Positions 8,438 through 17,447 of a stretch of 64,000 nt of DNA are shown piece after piece. Source of the stretch: CAZJTL01 sp964548905 (GTDB lineage: Bacteria > Cyanobacteriota > Cyanobacteriia > Cyanobacteriales > Xenococcaceae); contig CAZJTL010000002.1 of the NCBI GenBank assembly GCA_964548905.1, positions 1 to 64,000 of the forward strand, read 5' to 3'. A program made the translations under genes and the position numbers. Under the pieces are notes generated by a model. It did no database searches, was not told the origin of the DNA, and saw nothing but the letters and a program-made list of their open reading frames with translations. Positions within the stretch are counted from its first letter, which is position 1, and each line of letters starts with the position of its first letter.

Positions 8438-11032
8438 TTAATTTAAATGCATATCCTGCTGTCGGCGTTGTAAAATTTCTTGGTAATTACAAAGGATTTC
8501 TTTTCGTTTTTCCAAGTTACGACGCTGACCGACTAAAGTTTTGTAGAGCATTCTGTTTTTTTCCTGTTCTTGTAGTAATTGTTCTTCTAGTTCGCTACGT
8601 GCGTCAGAATCAGCTACGCTTAATTGTTGTTGTAATTGCTTGACTGATTGTCTTTGAAAATTCAATTCTTCTTCTTGTTCTTCAACCAAAAGTGCTAAAC
8701 GATCTAAATCCTGCTGAAGCTGATCGATCATCTCTTGTAAATTTTCTAAAGGAGTGCTGCTCAGCTCTTCTATACTAAAATCGGTCTGAAATTGAGCTTT
8801 TTTTGATTCTCGTGCCAAACGAGAAACAATTTCCCATAATTCCTCTTTAGATTCTCCTGAAAATCCCTTCACTTCAATAGATTTTTGTTTGCCTTCTAAA
8901 GCGTGATAGTAGTAGCTATGAGGTTCTTTATCTGGAAGTATACCGTTGATGACAATACCAAGAACATTCTGTCCCGATCGCTCTAAAATTTCTTTGGCAA
9001 ATGTTGCTTTGGTAGAATCGACTAAGCCAGGTTTAACGACAAGCAGAACACCATCAGCCATACGACCGATAATTGGAGCATCTGCGGCAAAATCGAGAGC
9101 AGGTGTATCAACAATGACAAAATCGTAATTGGCGGCAAAATATTCGATCATCTCAGACATGCGATTGGAGTCTAACAAAGTTGCAGGACTAGGTGGCACT
9201 ACCCCAGAAGTTAACACATCCAAATGAATCATCACAGGTTGGATGGCGCTGCGAAAATTTACTTCTTCGGCGATCGAGTTACTTAAGCCCTTACTATTGT
9301 AAAGATCCCAAATGTTATGTTGCATGGGATGGTGTAGATCGGCATCAATCAACAATACTTTTTTACCTACTTGAGCCATTGCTGCGGCGAGATTAGCCGC
9401 TACTTTTGATTTCCCCTCGTCTGAAACCGAGCTAGTAACGACAATGGTTTTGAGTTTGCGATCAGAGCTGATAAATTTTAGATTAGATTGCAGCATCCGA
9501 TAAGATTCACTGACTGGAGAAGCAGGATTATCTCGGACAATTAGTCGAGGAGTGGAAGATTCTAAGTATTCTCCCCAAGGGAGCAATTTTTTCGGTTTGT
9601 TCAACGAAGGGATAACCCCCAACCAAGTGTAACCAAAAACATTTCTGGCTTCTTCCACAGTCTTGATCGAGCGATCGGTCATCTCTAATAAGCAAGCAAT
9701 TGTATTAGCTGAGATCAAAGCTAAAGCAAAGGAAGCCAAATAGGCAATTTTTTTAGAAGCGAGTGGTTCTTCAGGAACTACAGCAGCAGCAACAATGCGA
9801 AAACTACCAATATTTTGATTTTCTGCTACACGAATTTCTTGCAATTTTTCAAGCAAGGATGTGTAAATCGATTGAGAAGCTTGTAATTTTCGTTCTAATT
9901 CCCGCAATTGTTGCTCTAACTTAGGCAGAAAACTAGCTCGTTGTTGATAGCTATCTTTTATTTGGGAGAGTTGCTTAATTTGACTTAAAAGCGCTTGATT
10001 GGTTGCCTCAAATCCAATTAATTCTCTTGTTAATTGTTGCTGTAGTTGGCTATTGGCGAAATTAACCCCTAACTTTGACGACGAAGAACCATTAACCTTC
10101 TGAATTTGTTGTTGTAGTAGTTTAGTTAGATCGGCTTTTTCTTTTTCTAACTCAACAATGACAGGATTAACCTCAGTAAAGCGAGATCTTTCTGAAGCTA
10201 TCTGAGATTCTAGGGTTTGTAATTTTTGTAGAGTCTCTTGAATGGCAGGAGTTTGACTTAAAGAAGTGATGGTCATTGCTTGCCTAGAGTCCATCTTTAA
10301 ATTATCTTGTAATTTTTGAGATTTACTACCAGTGTTAGCAATTTGTGATTTTGTCTCAATAATTCGATTTTGCAAGTCGTTAATGATCGAAACTATCGCG
10401 TTAGCTTCGCTATCGAGAGCAATAATCTTATTTTCTTCTTTGAATTGTCGTACAGCATATTCTGCTTGGCGTACTGTCAATTCGGCTTTGGGCAATTGTT
10501 CCTGAATAAATTGACGAGCAGCAACTGCTTCGGCTCGGTTAGCGGCGATATTATGCTTTAGATAAACTTCAATAACTGTATCGACAGCCTTAGCTGCTTT
10601 TTTGGGATCTTCATCTCGGTAAGAGACAAGCATCAAGTTAGTAGCTTTAATTTGTTTGACAGTTAAGTTATTCTGAAAATCTCTAGCTTTGAAAGGTTTT
10701 CCCTCTGGCGATCGCCATTTGAGTCGATCTAGCGTTTCTTTAATGACAGGATAGGAACGAACTACCTCTGATTCAGTACTTAGAGGGTCAGTTTTTAAAG
10801 CAGGATACTCATTAGTCTTAGTTGTTTCTCCCAAATTCGTCAGAGAAGAAGTTGGGTTAGTTTCTTTAAATCTGAGTTTACCTTCTGCTTCATAAATAGG
10901 TTTCTGCAAAAACACGCTTAATGTGCCAATTGAAGATATAGTCAAAAAAACCACCGAAGCAGGAAGCCAACGACGCTTTAAAATCAGCAAATATTGATTA
11001 AAACCGTCGAAAAAAGAAGATTGAGATTGCAT
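8438..11032 (-). CDS. Wzc/GumC-type polysaccharide co-polymerase with BY-kinase domain
   Basis: Inner-membrane protein that sets chain length and gates export of exopolysaccharide. Residues ~1-470 form the Wzz module: a first membrane segment near 20-42, a long periplasmic coiled coil, and a second membrane segment near 430-450. A bacterial tyrosine kinase-type ATPase follows, with Walker A SSVSDEGKSK near residue 535, Walker A' VLLIDADLHHP and Walker B FVIVDTPALD near 638. Unusually the C-terminus is not a short Tyr cluster: there is a YYY at SYYYHALEG, then ~150 more residues of Gln/Glu-rich coiled coil with only two late Tyr. The DegT aminotransferase upstream on the same strand fits a polysaccharide role. 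Confidence 0.9.
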   Translation of the reverse strand: MQSQSSFFDGFNQYLLILKRRWLPASVVFLTISSIGTLSVFLQKPIYEAEGKLRFKETNPTSSLTNLGETTKTNEYPALKTDPLSTESEVVRSYPVIKETLDRLKWRSPEGKPFKARDFQNNLTVKQIKATNLMLVSYRDEDPKKAAKAVDTVIEVYLKHNIAANRAEAVAARQFIQEQLPKAELTVRQAEYAVRQFKEENKIIALDSEANAIVSIINDLQNRIIETKSQIANTGSKSQKLQDNLKMDSRQAMTITSLSQTPAIQETLQKLQTLESQIASERSRFTEVNPVIVELEKEKADLTKLLQQQIQKVNGSSSSKLGVNFANSQLQQQLTRELIGFEATNQALLSQIKQLSQIKDSYQQRASFLPKLEQQLRELERKLQASQSIYTSLLEKLQEIRVAENQNIGSFRIVAAAVVPEEPLASKKIAYLASFALALISANTIACLLEMTDRSIKTVEEARNVFGYTWLGVIPSLNKPKKLLPWGEYLESSTPRLIVRDNPASPVSESYRMLQSNLKFISSDRKLKTIVVTSSVSDEGKSKVAANLAAAMAQVGKKVLLIDADLHHPMQHNIWDLYNSKGLSNSIAEEVNFRSAIQPVMIHLDVLTSGVVPPSPATLLDSNRMSEMIEYFAANYDFVIVDTPALDFAADAPIIGRMADGVLLVVKPGLVDSTKATFAKEILERSGQNVLGIVINGILPDKEPHSYYYHALEGKQKSIEVKGFSGESKEELWEIVSRLARESKKAQFQTDFSIEELSSTPLENLQEMIDQLQQDLDRLALLVEEQEEELNFQRQSVKQLQQQLSVADSDARSELEEQLLQEQEKNRMLYKTLVGQRRNLEKRKEILCNYQEILQRRQQDMHLN

Positions 11033-11036
11033 AGTT

Positions 11037-11318
11037 TAGTTATTTGTTATTGGTTATTTGTTATTGGTTGTTTGTTATTGGTTGTTCATAGTTCATGGCT
11101 CATGGTTCGTGGAAAGAAGGCAGAAGGCAGAAGGCAGAAGGTTTTACTTGCTACTTACTACTTGCTACTTGCTACTTTTTCCCTACACCCTACACCCTTA
11201 CACCCCTAACCTCTAGTCCCCCAGTCCCCCAGTCTCCCCCTCTCCCCTGCTCCCCCCTCCCCTGCTCCCCCCTCCCCTGCTCTCCTAACCCCTAATCCCT
11301 AGCCCCTAGCCCCTAAAA
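11037..11318. repeat. Intergenic stretch made of several heptanucleotide arrays
   Basis: The whole spacer between the DegT and Wzc-type genes consists of short arrays with a 7-bp period: TTATTGG/TTGTTAT units, TTCATGG units, AGAAGGC x3, CTACTTG/CTACTTA x4, then C-rich CTCCCCT and CCTAACC units. No gene or clear promoter can be recognised in it. Confidence 0.85.
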
Positions 11319-12436
11319 ACCCCCTCGATCGCTCTAATCACTCTTTCTAAATCCTGAGTTGTTAAATTAGAGCCAGAGGGCAAGCAAAGCCCTCGATCGA
11401 ATAAGTCTTCTGCTACCGTACCGCCAATATATTCGCAGTCGGCAAAGGCAGGCTGTAGATGTAGAGGCTTCCAGACAGGACGAGCCTCAATTTGTTCGGC
11501 TGCTAAAGCTAGACGGACTTGTTCGCGATCGCAACCAAAAAGATCGGGATCGATGGTGATACAAGTTAGCCAACGAGTCGATTTACCAAAAGCAGCCTCT
11601 GGCATAAACTCGATTCCAGGTAGTTTTCCGATCGCTTCTTGATAAGTTTCAAAATTACGTCTTCTGGCTGCTACTCGTTCCTCTAAAACTAGTAATTGAC
11701 CGCGACCAATCCCTGCTAAAACATTGCTGAGACGATAATTATAGCCAATTTCAGAGTGTTGGTAGTGAGGGGCGGGATCTCTTGCCTGAGTTGCTAGAAA
11801 GCGTGCCTTAGCGACTAAATCGGGGTCGTCAGCAACTAACATCCCTCCACCCGATGTGGTAATGATTTTATTACCGTTAAAAGAAAAAATGCCGATTTTG
11901 CCGAAAGTACCAGGCGATCGCCCTTGATAGGTAGCGCCTAGTGCCTCTGCTGCGTCTTCAATTAAAGGAATATCATAGCGATCGCAAGCTTTTAAAATGG
12001 GTTCTATATCGGCACTCTGACCATACAAATGAACTAAGATAACGGCTTTGGGTAATTTACCCAATTTGGCACGACGGTCTAAAGTTTCGCAAAAAAGCTG
12101 GGGATCTAAATTCCAGCTATGGCGATCGCTATCGATTAAAACTGGTTTAGCTCCCAAATAAGTAATTGGACTCGCGCTAGCAATAAAGGTTAAAGTCGAA
12201 CAAAAAACTTCATCCCCTGCTTCAACTCCCACCAATCTCAAAGCTAAATGCAATGCTGCCGTACCAGAACTAACAGCCGCAGCCCCTCCAACCCCAATTA
12301 CCTGACAAAATTCCCTCTCAAAGGCATCTAGATGAGGGCCGACAGGGGCAATCCAGTTGGTCAAAAAAGCTTCTCGAACAAATTCTAATTCGCGCTCCCC
12401 CAGATGAGGGGTCGAAAGGAGAATGGGTTTATTCAC
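11306..12436 (-). CDS. DegT/DnrJ/EryC1/StrS-family PLP aminotransferase
   Basis: Sugar aminotransferase of the family that transfers an amino group to keto-sugar nucleotides, typically for O-antigen, exopolysaccharide or glycan modification. Visible motifs are the N-terminal STPHLGERELEFVREAF, SGTAALHLAL for phosphate binding, LIEDAAEALGATY with the pyridine-binding Asp, and FSFNGNKIITTSGGGM with the Schiff-base Lys near residue 190. 376 residues, normal length. It lies upstream of the Wzc-type gene on the same strand, so a shared polysaccharide pathway is likely; the exact sugar cannot be told. The last codons AGG GGC TAG are part of the adjoining repeat array, which therefore supplies the C-terminal residues and the stop. 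Confidence 0.92.
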   Translation of the reverse strand: MNKPILLSTPHLGERELEFVREAFLTNWIAPVGPHLDAFEREFCQVIGVGGAAAVSSGTAALHLALRLVGVEAGDEVFCSTLTFIASASPITYLGAKPVLIDSDRHSWNLDPQLFCETLDRRAKLGKLPKAVILVHLYGQSADIEPILKACDRYDIPLIEDAAEALGATYQGRSPGTFGKIGIFSFNGNKIITTSGGGMLVADDPDLVAKARFLATQARDPAPHYQHSEIGYNYRLSNVLAGIGRGQLLVLEERVAARRRNFETYQEAIGKLPGIEFMPEAAFGKSTRWLTCITIDPDLFGCDREQVRLALAAEQIEARPVWKPLHLQPAFADCEYIGGTVAEDLFDRGLCLPSGSNLTTQDLERVIRAIEGVFRG

Positions 12437-12598
12437 GCTTATTTAAAGTATTAATGTTAATCAATTGTTGTAAAAACTTCTTTTAAAATATCCTAAATTG
12501 TAAATGCATTTTGCTGATAATCTCTGTAAAATAAATGCTTGCTTAAGAGTTTTCTAGCAACTAATTTTGAAAAAGACGATTGCAGAGGCATAAATTTG

Positions 12599-13237
12599 AT
12601 GTTTGCCGTAATTACAGCAGAAAAAATCCAGTTGCCTCCAGGTTCAGTGGTAAGACTATCTGGTAGTTGGCAAGACTATCAGTCGCTAGTGCAACAACTA
12701 GGCGATCGCTCGTCCCCTCGCATCAAGTATCGCTCTGGAGTAATTTTGTTGATGTCACCATTACCCGAACACGGGCGCAAAGCAAATTTAATTGCTGATG
12801 TAGTCAAAGTTTTACTCGATCGCTTAGAAAAAGAATACGAAGCATTTACTCCAATTACAATCGAGTTGCCTTCAGAAGGTGGAATCGAACCAGATTATTG
12901 TTTTTATATCGATAATTGGGCTGCGGTTTCAGGTAAAGATAGAATTAATTGGAGTATCGAACCAGCCCCAGATTTGGTAATCGAAATAGACGTAACTAGC
13001 TATACGGATGTCAGTGATTACTTAGCTTACCGAGTTCCAGAAGTTTGGTTGTATCGAGGCGATCGATTAGAAATATACATTTTGCAGGGTGATACTTATT
13101 CTGTTGCCCTCAATAGCCAGTATTTTCCCAATTTTAATGTTTCAGAAATAGTTAAAGAATGTTTTCGAGCTACTTACGAGCGAAATAGTAGCTTCGCCAT
13201 TCGACAATTAAGACAAAAATTAAAGAGCGAAAATTAG
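12599..13237 (+). CDS. Uma2-family (DUF820) putative restriction-type endonuclease
   Basis: Members are widespread in cyanobacteria, often in many copies, and carry a PD-(D/E)xK nuclease fold; the biological role is not settled. Here GGIEPDYCFYI and APDLVIEIDVTSYTD carry the acidic core residues, followed by YLAYRVPEVWLY, the usual tail of the fold. The ATG at 12599 (MFAVITAEKIQLPPGS) is chosen over a TTG at 12539 because the family begins close to this point. That gives 212 residues. It stands alone, convergent with the protease-WD40 gene. Confidence 0.85.
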   Translation: MFAVITAEKIQLPPGSVVRLSGSWQDYQSLVQQLGDRSSPRIKYRSGVILLMSPLPEHGRKANLIADVVKVLLDRLEKEYEAFTPITIELPSEGGIEPDYCFYIDNWAAVSGKDRINWSIEPAPDLVIEIDVTSYTDVSDYLAYRVPEVWLYRGDRLEIYILQGDTYSVALNSQYFPNFNVSEIVKECFRATYERNSSFAIRQLRQKLKSEN

Positions 13238-13245
13238 TTGAAAAC

Positions 13246-15009
13246 TTATCGCTCGCTGCTGTTAATCGTTCCAGCTTCAACTCTTCTCCAAATACCGATT
13301 TCACTATTCCAAGCGCCACTAACTAAAGTGAGATCGTCAGGAGTGAGAGCAACTGACATTACATAATCCGAATGACCATTAAGAGTACGTTGCAACTTTC
13401 CTGTTTCTAGATTCCACAGCCTAATCGTTTTATCCCAACTACCGCTAACAAGGGTTTGATTATCTTTAGCGATCGCGATCGATCGCACTCCATCAGTATG
13501 ACCAATTAATTGATTTTTTTTCTTACCACTAACTAAATCCCAAAGCTCGATCGTGCCATCTCCACCACCGCTAACTAAGGTTTTTCCATCGGAACTAATC
13601 GCCAAACAAAGTACTGAGAGAGCATCACTTTTAAAATTCTCGATAATTTTGCCATTTTTTAAATCCCAGATGCGAATGCTGCCATCTTGAGAGCCACTGG
13701 CTAAAATTTTACTGTCTGGACTAATTACCAAAGAACTAACCGAATGGGGATGCCTAGTCAAAGTTCTGAGCAACTTACCAGTCTTAACCTGCCAAATTTT
13801 AACTTTTTTATCCCAACTACCACTAACTAGCTTTTGCCCATCTGGACTAAAAATCAAGCTGGTGACTGCATCTCGATGGGCTTTAATAGTACGCAACAAC
13901 TCACCGTTTCTAAGATTCCAGAGTTTAATCTGCTTGTCATCGCTAGCAGTAGCTAAAATTTTGCCATCGGGACTAATTGCCACCTTATCGATCGCTCGAT
14001 CGTGACCGCGCCAAGTTTTGATGAGACGACCATCTAACAAGTTCCAAACGTCAATGCTACCATCTTTGCTACTACTAACCAGAGGATAATAAGGTTCTTG
14101 GCACTCTTGTTCGTTGCACTCAATTCCTAACTCGCGATCGCTCAAAGCTACTGAAGTCAGGGAACCTCTTGCTGTCAAAGTATTGATTACCGTAAAATCT
14201 ATGGGAGAATCAATTGGTATCGAAGGAGGAAAAGTTTTATTTTCTGTCTCTGTAGTCAAGGGGTTGAGCGCTACTTTTGACTCTGGTTCGAGCAAGCTTG
14301 GTTCGGGTAGAGGGTTAAAAGCGTGCCATTGCAGAAATTTGCTGATTTTAATTCCAGACGAGACAATCAGATCGGAATTTTTCATCAATCTGGCTAAGCC
14401 ATGAATACCGATTAATTGTCCCTGTTCGTTTAAGATCGGCCCGCCACTCATACCGACTCTAACTAAATTGGTGTAGGTAAGAGAATAACCTCGTGTAAGC
14501 TCGGAATCTAGTTCTGTCAACTTGCCTTTAGTACTGATAAACAGACGTTGCCGCATCATTGTGCCAGCACGTGGCCATCCAGATACATAAATCGGTTGAC
14601 CAACAGAGAGAAAATTGTCATTACCCAAACTAGCGATATCGTAAGCCAGAGGGCTGTTGAAGAAAAATACAGCTAAATCCATCCCTGGCAATTTAACTAC
14701 TTTGGAATCGTCGATCGGATAGCGATTGCCATCAGGAGTAATTACCATGTAAGAGCCAGCTTGCTTAAATACATGAGCATTGGTCAGAACATAGTAAGTA
14801 TTACCATTTCGCTCGATAATAGCACCGCTACCATTAGAAGCACCTTCAATACGTACTGTAATCTCTTGAGCGATCGCGACGGGATTAATTGCCTTTGGCT
14901 CAATTTCTGTCGCTTCTGCCGCAATTGCTGTCTCTAGATCCTCGATCGTATAGGCAATGCCTAGAAAAATAGATAAGGATAGATATAGTAATGTTAGTAG
15001 CTTATTCAA
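13246..15009 (-). CDS. Trypsin-like serine protease fused to WD40 beta-propeller
   Basis: 587 residues. An N-terminal hydrophobic segment (residues 2-20) looks like a signal peptide or anchor. A chymotrypsin-fold protease follows, with His79 (TNAHVF), Asp111 (GMDLAVF) and Ser188 (GMSGGP), a complete catalytic triad. From about residue 275 there are about seven WD40 repeats (xGHDRAIDKVAISPDG..., ending in IKLWNL, VKIWQV, IRIWDL and the like), enough for one propeller. The propeller probably presents substrates or partners to the protease. The start is a TTG at 15009, needed to include the signal-like segment; no ATG is available until well inside the protease. The TTG abuts, with no spacer, the ATG of the opposite-strand gene at 15010. 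Confidence 0.85.
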   Translation of the reverse strand: MNKLLTLLYLSLSIFLGIAYTIEDLETAIAAEATEIEPKAINPVAIAQEITVRIEGASNGSGAIIERNGNTYYVLTNAHVFKQAGSYMVITPDGNRYPIDDSKVVKLPGMDLAVFFFNSPLAYDIASLGNDNFLSVGQPIYVSGWPRAGTMMRQRLFISTKGKLTELDSELTRGYSLTYTNLVRVGMSGGPILNEQGQLIGIHGLARLMKNSDLIVSSGIKISKFLQWHAFNPLPEPSLLEPESKVALNPLTTETENKTFPPSIPIDSPIDFTVINTLTARGSLTSVALSDRELGIECNEQECQEPYYPLVSSSKDGSIDVWNLLDGRLIKTWRGHDRAIDKVAISPDGKILATASDDKQIKLWNLRNGELLRTIKAHRDAVTSLIFSPDGQKLVSGSWDKKVKIWQVKTGKLLRTLTRHPHSVSSLVISPDSKILASGSQDGSIRIWDLKNGKIIENFKSDALSVLCLAISSDGKTLVSGGGDGTIELWDLVSGKKKNQLIGHTDGVRSIAIAKDNQTLVSGSWDKTIRLWNLETGKLQRTLNGHSDYVMSVALTPDDLTLVSGAWNSEIGIWRRVEAGTINSSER

Positions 15010-15684
15010 ATGACAACCGAAAAAATAGGATTGTGGTTACTTTGGGTTGGTTTGATTGTTTATGCCTTTTTTCTTGCTCCAGCCGCACAGCCAAGTACTT
15101 GGGAATTGATTCAAAAACTGTCTTTTGGTGACTGGAAGGGCATTAATAACACCATCATAGCTCTTTTTAATTTAATGGGTCTCCTGCCGTTAATTTATGC
15201 CTGTATTTTGGCAATTGACGGACAAAATCAACAAATCAAAGCCTTCCCATTTGCGCTAGCTGCATTTGCAGTGGGTGCTTTTGCTATTATTCCCTATTTA
15301 GCCCTACGCCATAGCACCCCAGTCTGGAATGGTAGAAAAAATTGGCTAGTCAAAATACTAGATTCTCGTGGGCTAGCTATCATAATTACCTCGATCGCGC
15401 TGGTTTTGCTGGTTCAAGGTTTGGTTTACGGTAATTGGCAAGATTTTATCCAACAATGGCAAACCAGTAAGTTTATTAATGTTATGAGTCTAGATTTTTG
15501 CTTGCTGTGTCTTTTGTTACCTGGATTACTCAAAGATGATCTAGCTAAAAGGAATGTCAAAAATCCCCTCATTTTCTGGTTAATCAGTCTAATTCCTTTA
15601 TTCGGCTCATTAGTTTATTTATGCTTGCGTCCTGCCTTACCTGACAAGCAAGAATCGATTCAAGCTTCGACAATCTGTGATTGA
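15010..15684 (+). CDS. Polytopic membrane protein, function unknown
   Basis: 224 residues with about six hydrophobic segments (roughly residues 6-24, 44-66, 76-98, 118-140, 155-175, 190-208). It resembles conserved cyanobacterial membrane proteins of unknown role, but I cannot name a family with certainty. Landmarks are the WLLWVGLIVYAFFLAPA start and IIPYLALR after the third segment. No Shine-Dalgarno sequence is visible, because the upstream DNA is the coding start of the divergent protease gene. It lies 126 bases before anmK. Confidence 0.7.
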   Translation: MTTEKIGLWLLWVGLIVYAFFLAPAAQPSTWELIQKLSFGDWKGINNTIIALFNLMGLLPLIYACILAIDGQNQQIKAFPFALAAFAVGAFAIIPYLALRHSTPVWNGRKNWLVKILDSRGLAIIITSIALVLLVQGLVYGNWQDFIQQWQTSKFINVMSLDFCLLCLLLPGLLKDDLAKRNVKNPLIFWLISLIPLFGSLVYLCLRPALPDKQESIQASTICD

Positions 15685-15810
15685 TAGGTAAAAATTGAAA
15701 CAAAGCATATTTTGTTAGAAGTTGGGGCAATTATTAAAGAATCTCAAAACTTACTGACAATTGATGGCTTGAACTGTTAACAATAACTAGATCGATGGTA
15801 GCTAAATCCA

Positions 15811-16986
15811 ATGAAAGTCATTGGTTTAATGAGTGGTACTTCTGTTGATGGTATAGATGCCGCTTTGGTACAAATTACTGGTCATGCTCTCAACCTTAAA
15901 GTAAAACTAATTGCAGGAGAAACTTATCCCTATCCCACAGCTTTAAGAGAGCAAATTTTAGCTGTTTGTGGAGGAGCATCTCTGTCCATGTTAGAATTGG
16001 CAGCTTTGGACGACGAGATTGCTGCTCAATTCGCCTTAGCTGCGGTCAAAATTCAGACAGGCAATCCATCAGCACAGTTAATTGGCTCTCACGGTCAAAC
16101 TGTCTACCACAGACCGCCCGAAACCAAACCCCAAAATGCTCTATCTTGGAATTCTTTGGGTTATAGCCTGCAACTGGGACGAGGCTCGGTAATTGCCCAC
16201 ATGACTGAAATTCCTGTAGTTAGCAATTTTCGCGCCGCCGATCTTGCTGCTGGAGGACAAGGTGCGCCCCTAGTACCCAAAGTAGATGCTTGCTTACTTA
16301 GCCATCCGACCAAATCTAGAGCGATCCAAAATATAGGTGGAATTGGTAATGTCACTTACTTACCAGCTCAACAAGAACTAGACTGGGAAAGTAATATTGT
16401 TGGTTGGGACACTGGCCCCGGTAATGCAACCATCGATCTAGCCGTGCAACAACTGACTCAAGGTGGTCAAACTTTCGATCGCGATGGTAGTTGGGCTGCT
16501 ACTGGCGAACCAAACCTGCAAATGGTTGAAAAATGGTTAAATCACGATTTTTTTAAGCTCTTTCCCCCAAAATCAACAGGCAGAGAATTATTTGGTGAAG
16601 CTTATCTCAATTCCTGTTGGCAAGATGCCCAAGCAGAGGGATTGAGTCCTGAAGATTGGTTGGCAACCATCACTGAGTTAACAGTAGCTTCGATCGTGCA
16701 TAGCTATCGTTGTTTTCTGCCAAACATGCCCGATCAAGTTTTGCTTTGCGGTGGTGGTAGCCGCAATCTCTATCTTAAAGAACGTTTACAAGCCCAATTG
16801 TTCGATCTTGAGGTGTTAACTACAGACGAAGCTGGGCTCGATAGCGATTTCAAAGAAGCGATCGCTTTTGCCGTTTTAGCTTATTGGCGTTACAACTGTT
16901 CTGAACCAGGTAACTTACCTCAAGTAACTGGTGCCAAGCAACCGATGTTACTTGGAGATATCCATCGTCCCATTATTGCTATGTAG
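15811..16986 (+). CDS. anmK: Anhydro-N-acetylmuramic acid kinase
   Basis: Cleaves and phosphorylates anhydro-MurNAc to MurNAc-6-phosphate in peptidoglycan recycling. Family motifs are clear: the start MKVIGLMSGTSVDGIDAAL (ATP site), IGSHGQTVYHRP, NFRAADLAAGGQGAPLVP, GWDTGPGNATIDL and LLCGGGSRN. 391 residues, full length. A small unknown gene begins 7 bases later, so the two are probably co-transcribed. Confidence 0.95.
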   Translation: MKVIGLMSGTSVDGIDAALVQITGHALNLKVKLIAGETYPYPTALREQILAVCGGASLSMLELAALDDEIAAQFALAAVKIQTGNPSAQLIGSHGQTVYHRPPETKPQNALSWNSLGYSLQLGRGSVIAHMTEIPVVSNFRAADLAAGGQGAPLVPKVDACLLSHPTKSRAIQNIGGIGNVTYLPAQQELDWESNIVGWDTGPGNATIDLAVQQLTQGGQTFDRDGSWAATGEPNLQMVEKWLNHDFFKLFPPKSTGRELFGEAYLNSCWQDAQAEGLSPEDWLATITELTVASIVHSYRCFLPNMPDQVLLCGGGSRNLYLKERLQAQLFDLEVLTTDEAGLDSDFKEAIAFAVLAYWRYNCSEPGNLPQVTGAKQPMLLGDIHRPIIAM

Positions 16987-16993
16987 GAGGAAT

Positions 16994-17437
16994 GTGAGTC
17001 ATAATTTTCTGATGGAGGCGGGAACTTGGAATTTTCAGGGCATTTGGCTAGAAAATAAGGGAGCCTCAATTGCAATTCAAGGTAAAACAACGGTGACTTG
17101 GAAACCGAATAATTGGTTTTCTGTCACCAGTAGCATCAATTTCTCTGATGATATTTACCCACCAATTAACTACAAGTATCGAGCGCATCTAGACAACAAA
17201 CTACAGCGCTATACTTATGTCCTGCAACATAGCCTTCTCGGAGAAGTAGAAGGAGAAGGATGGCTCTGTCCCAATTCCATTATTCAACGTTTTTGGACAC
17301 TCAGCGATTCTCAAAAACGCCATGGTTTTGAAACTTTTTCGCGTCTTAACGAAGATACATATTATTTTTCTGGTGGGATCTTGGCAGGTCACTATCTTAG
17401 CAGCACAATGGAAGCAACTCTAGAGCGTCTAATCTAA
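16994..17437 (+). CDS. Hypothetical protein, probably beta-rich, 147 aa
   Basis: I do not recognise the family. The open frame extends back into anmK, but a GTG at 16994 follows AGGAGG at 16985-16990 and begins just after the anmK stop. An ATG at 17012 is the alternative start. The protein has alternating hydrophobic/polar stretches (WNFQGIWLENKGASIAI, KTTVTWKPNNWFSVTSSINF) and many aromatic residues, suggestive of a lipocalin-like or similar small beta barrel. It ends 10 bases before the Ser/Thr kinase gene, so it may act with anmK or with that kinase. Confidence 0.65.
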   Translation: MSHNFLMEAGTWNFQGIWLENKGASIAIQGKTTVTWKPNNWFSVTSSINFSDDIYPPINYKYRAHLDNKLQRYTYVLQHSLLGEVEGEGWLCPNSIIQRFWTLSDSQKRHGFETFSRLNEDTYYFSGGILAGHYLSSTMEATLERLI

Positions 17438-17447
17438 ATCTGGGCCC

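Noticed and set aside
11095..11295. Plus-strand 66-codon frame in the DegT-Wzc spacer
   Set aside because: It consists of translated heptamer repeats only.
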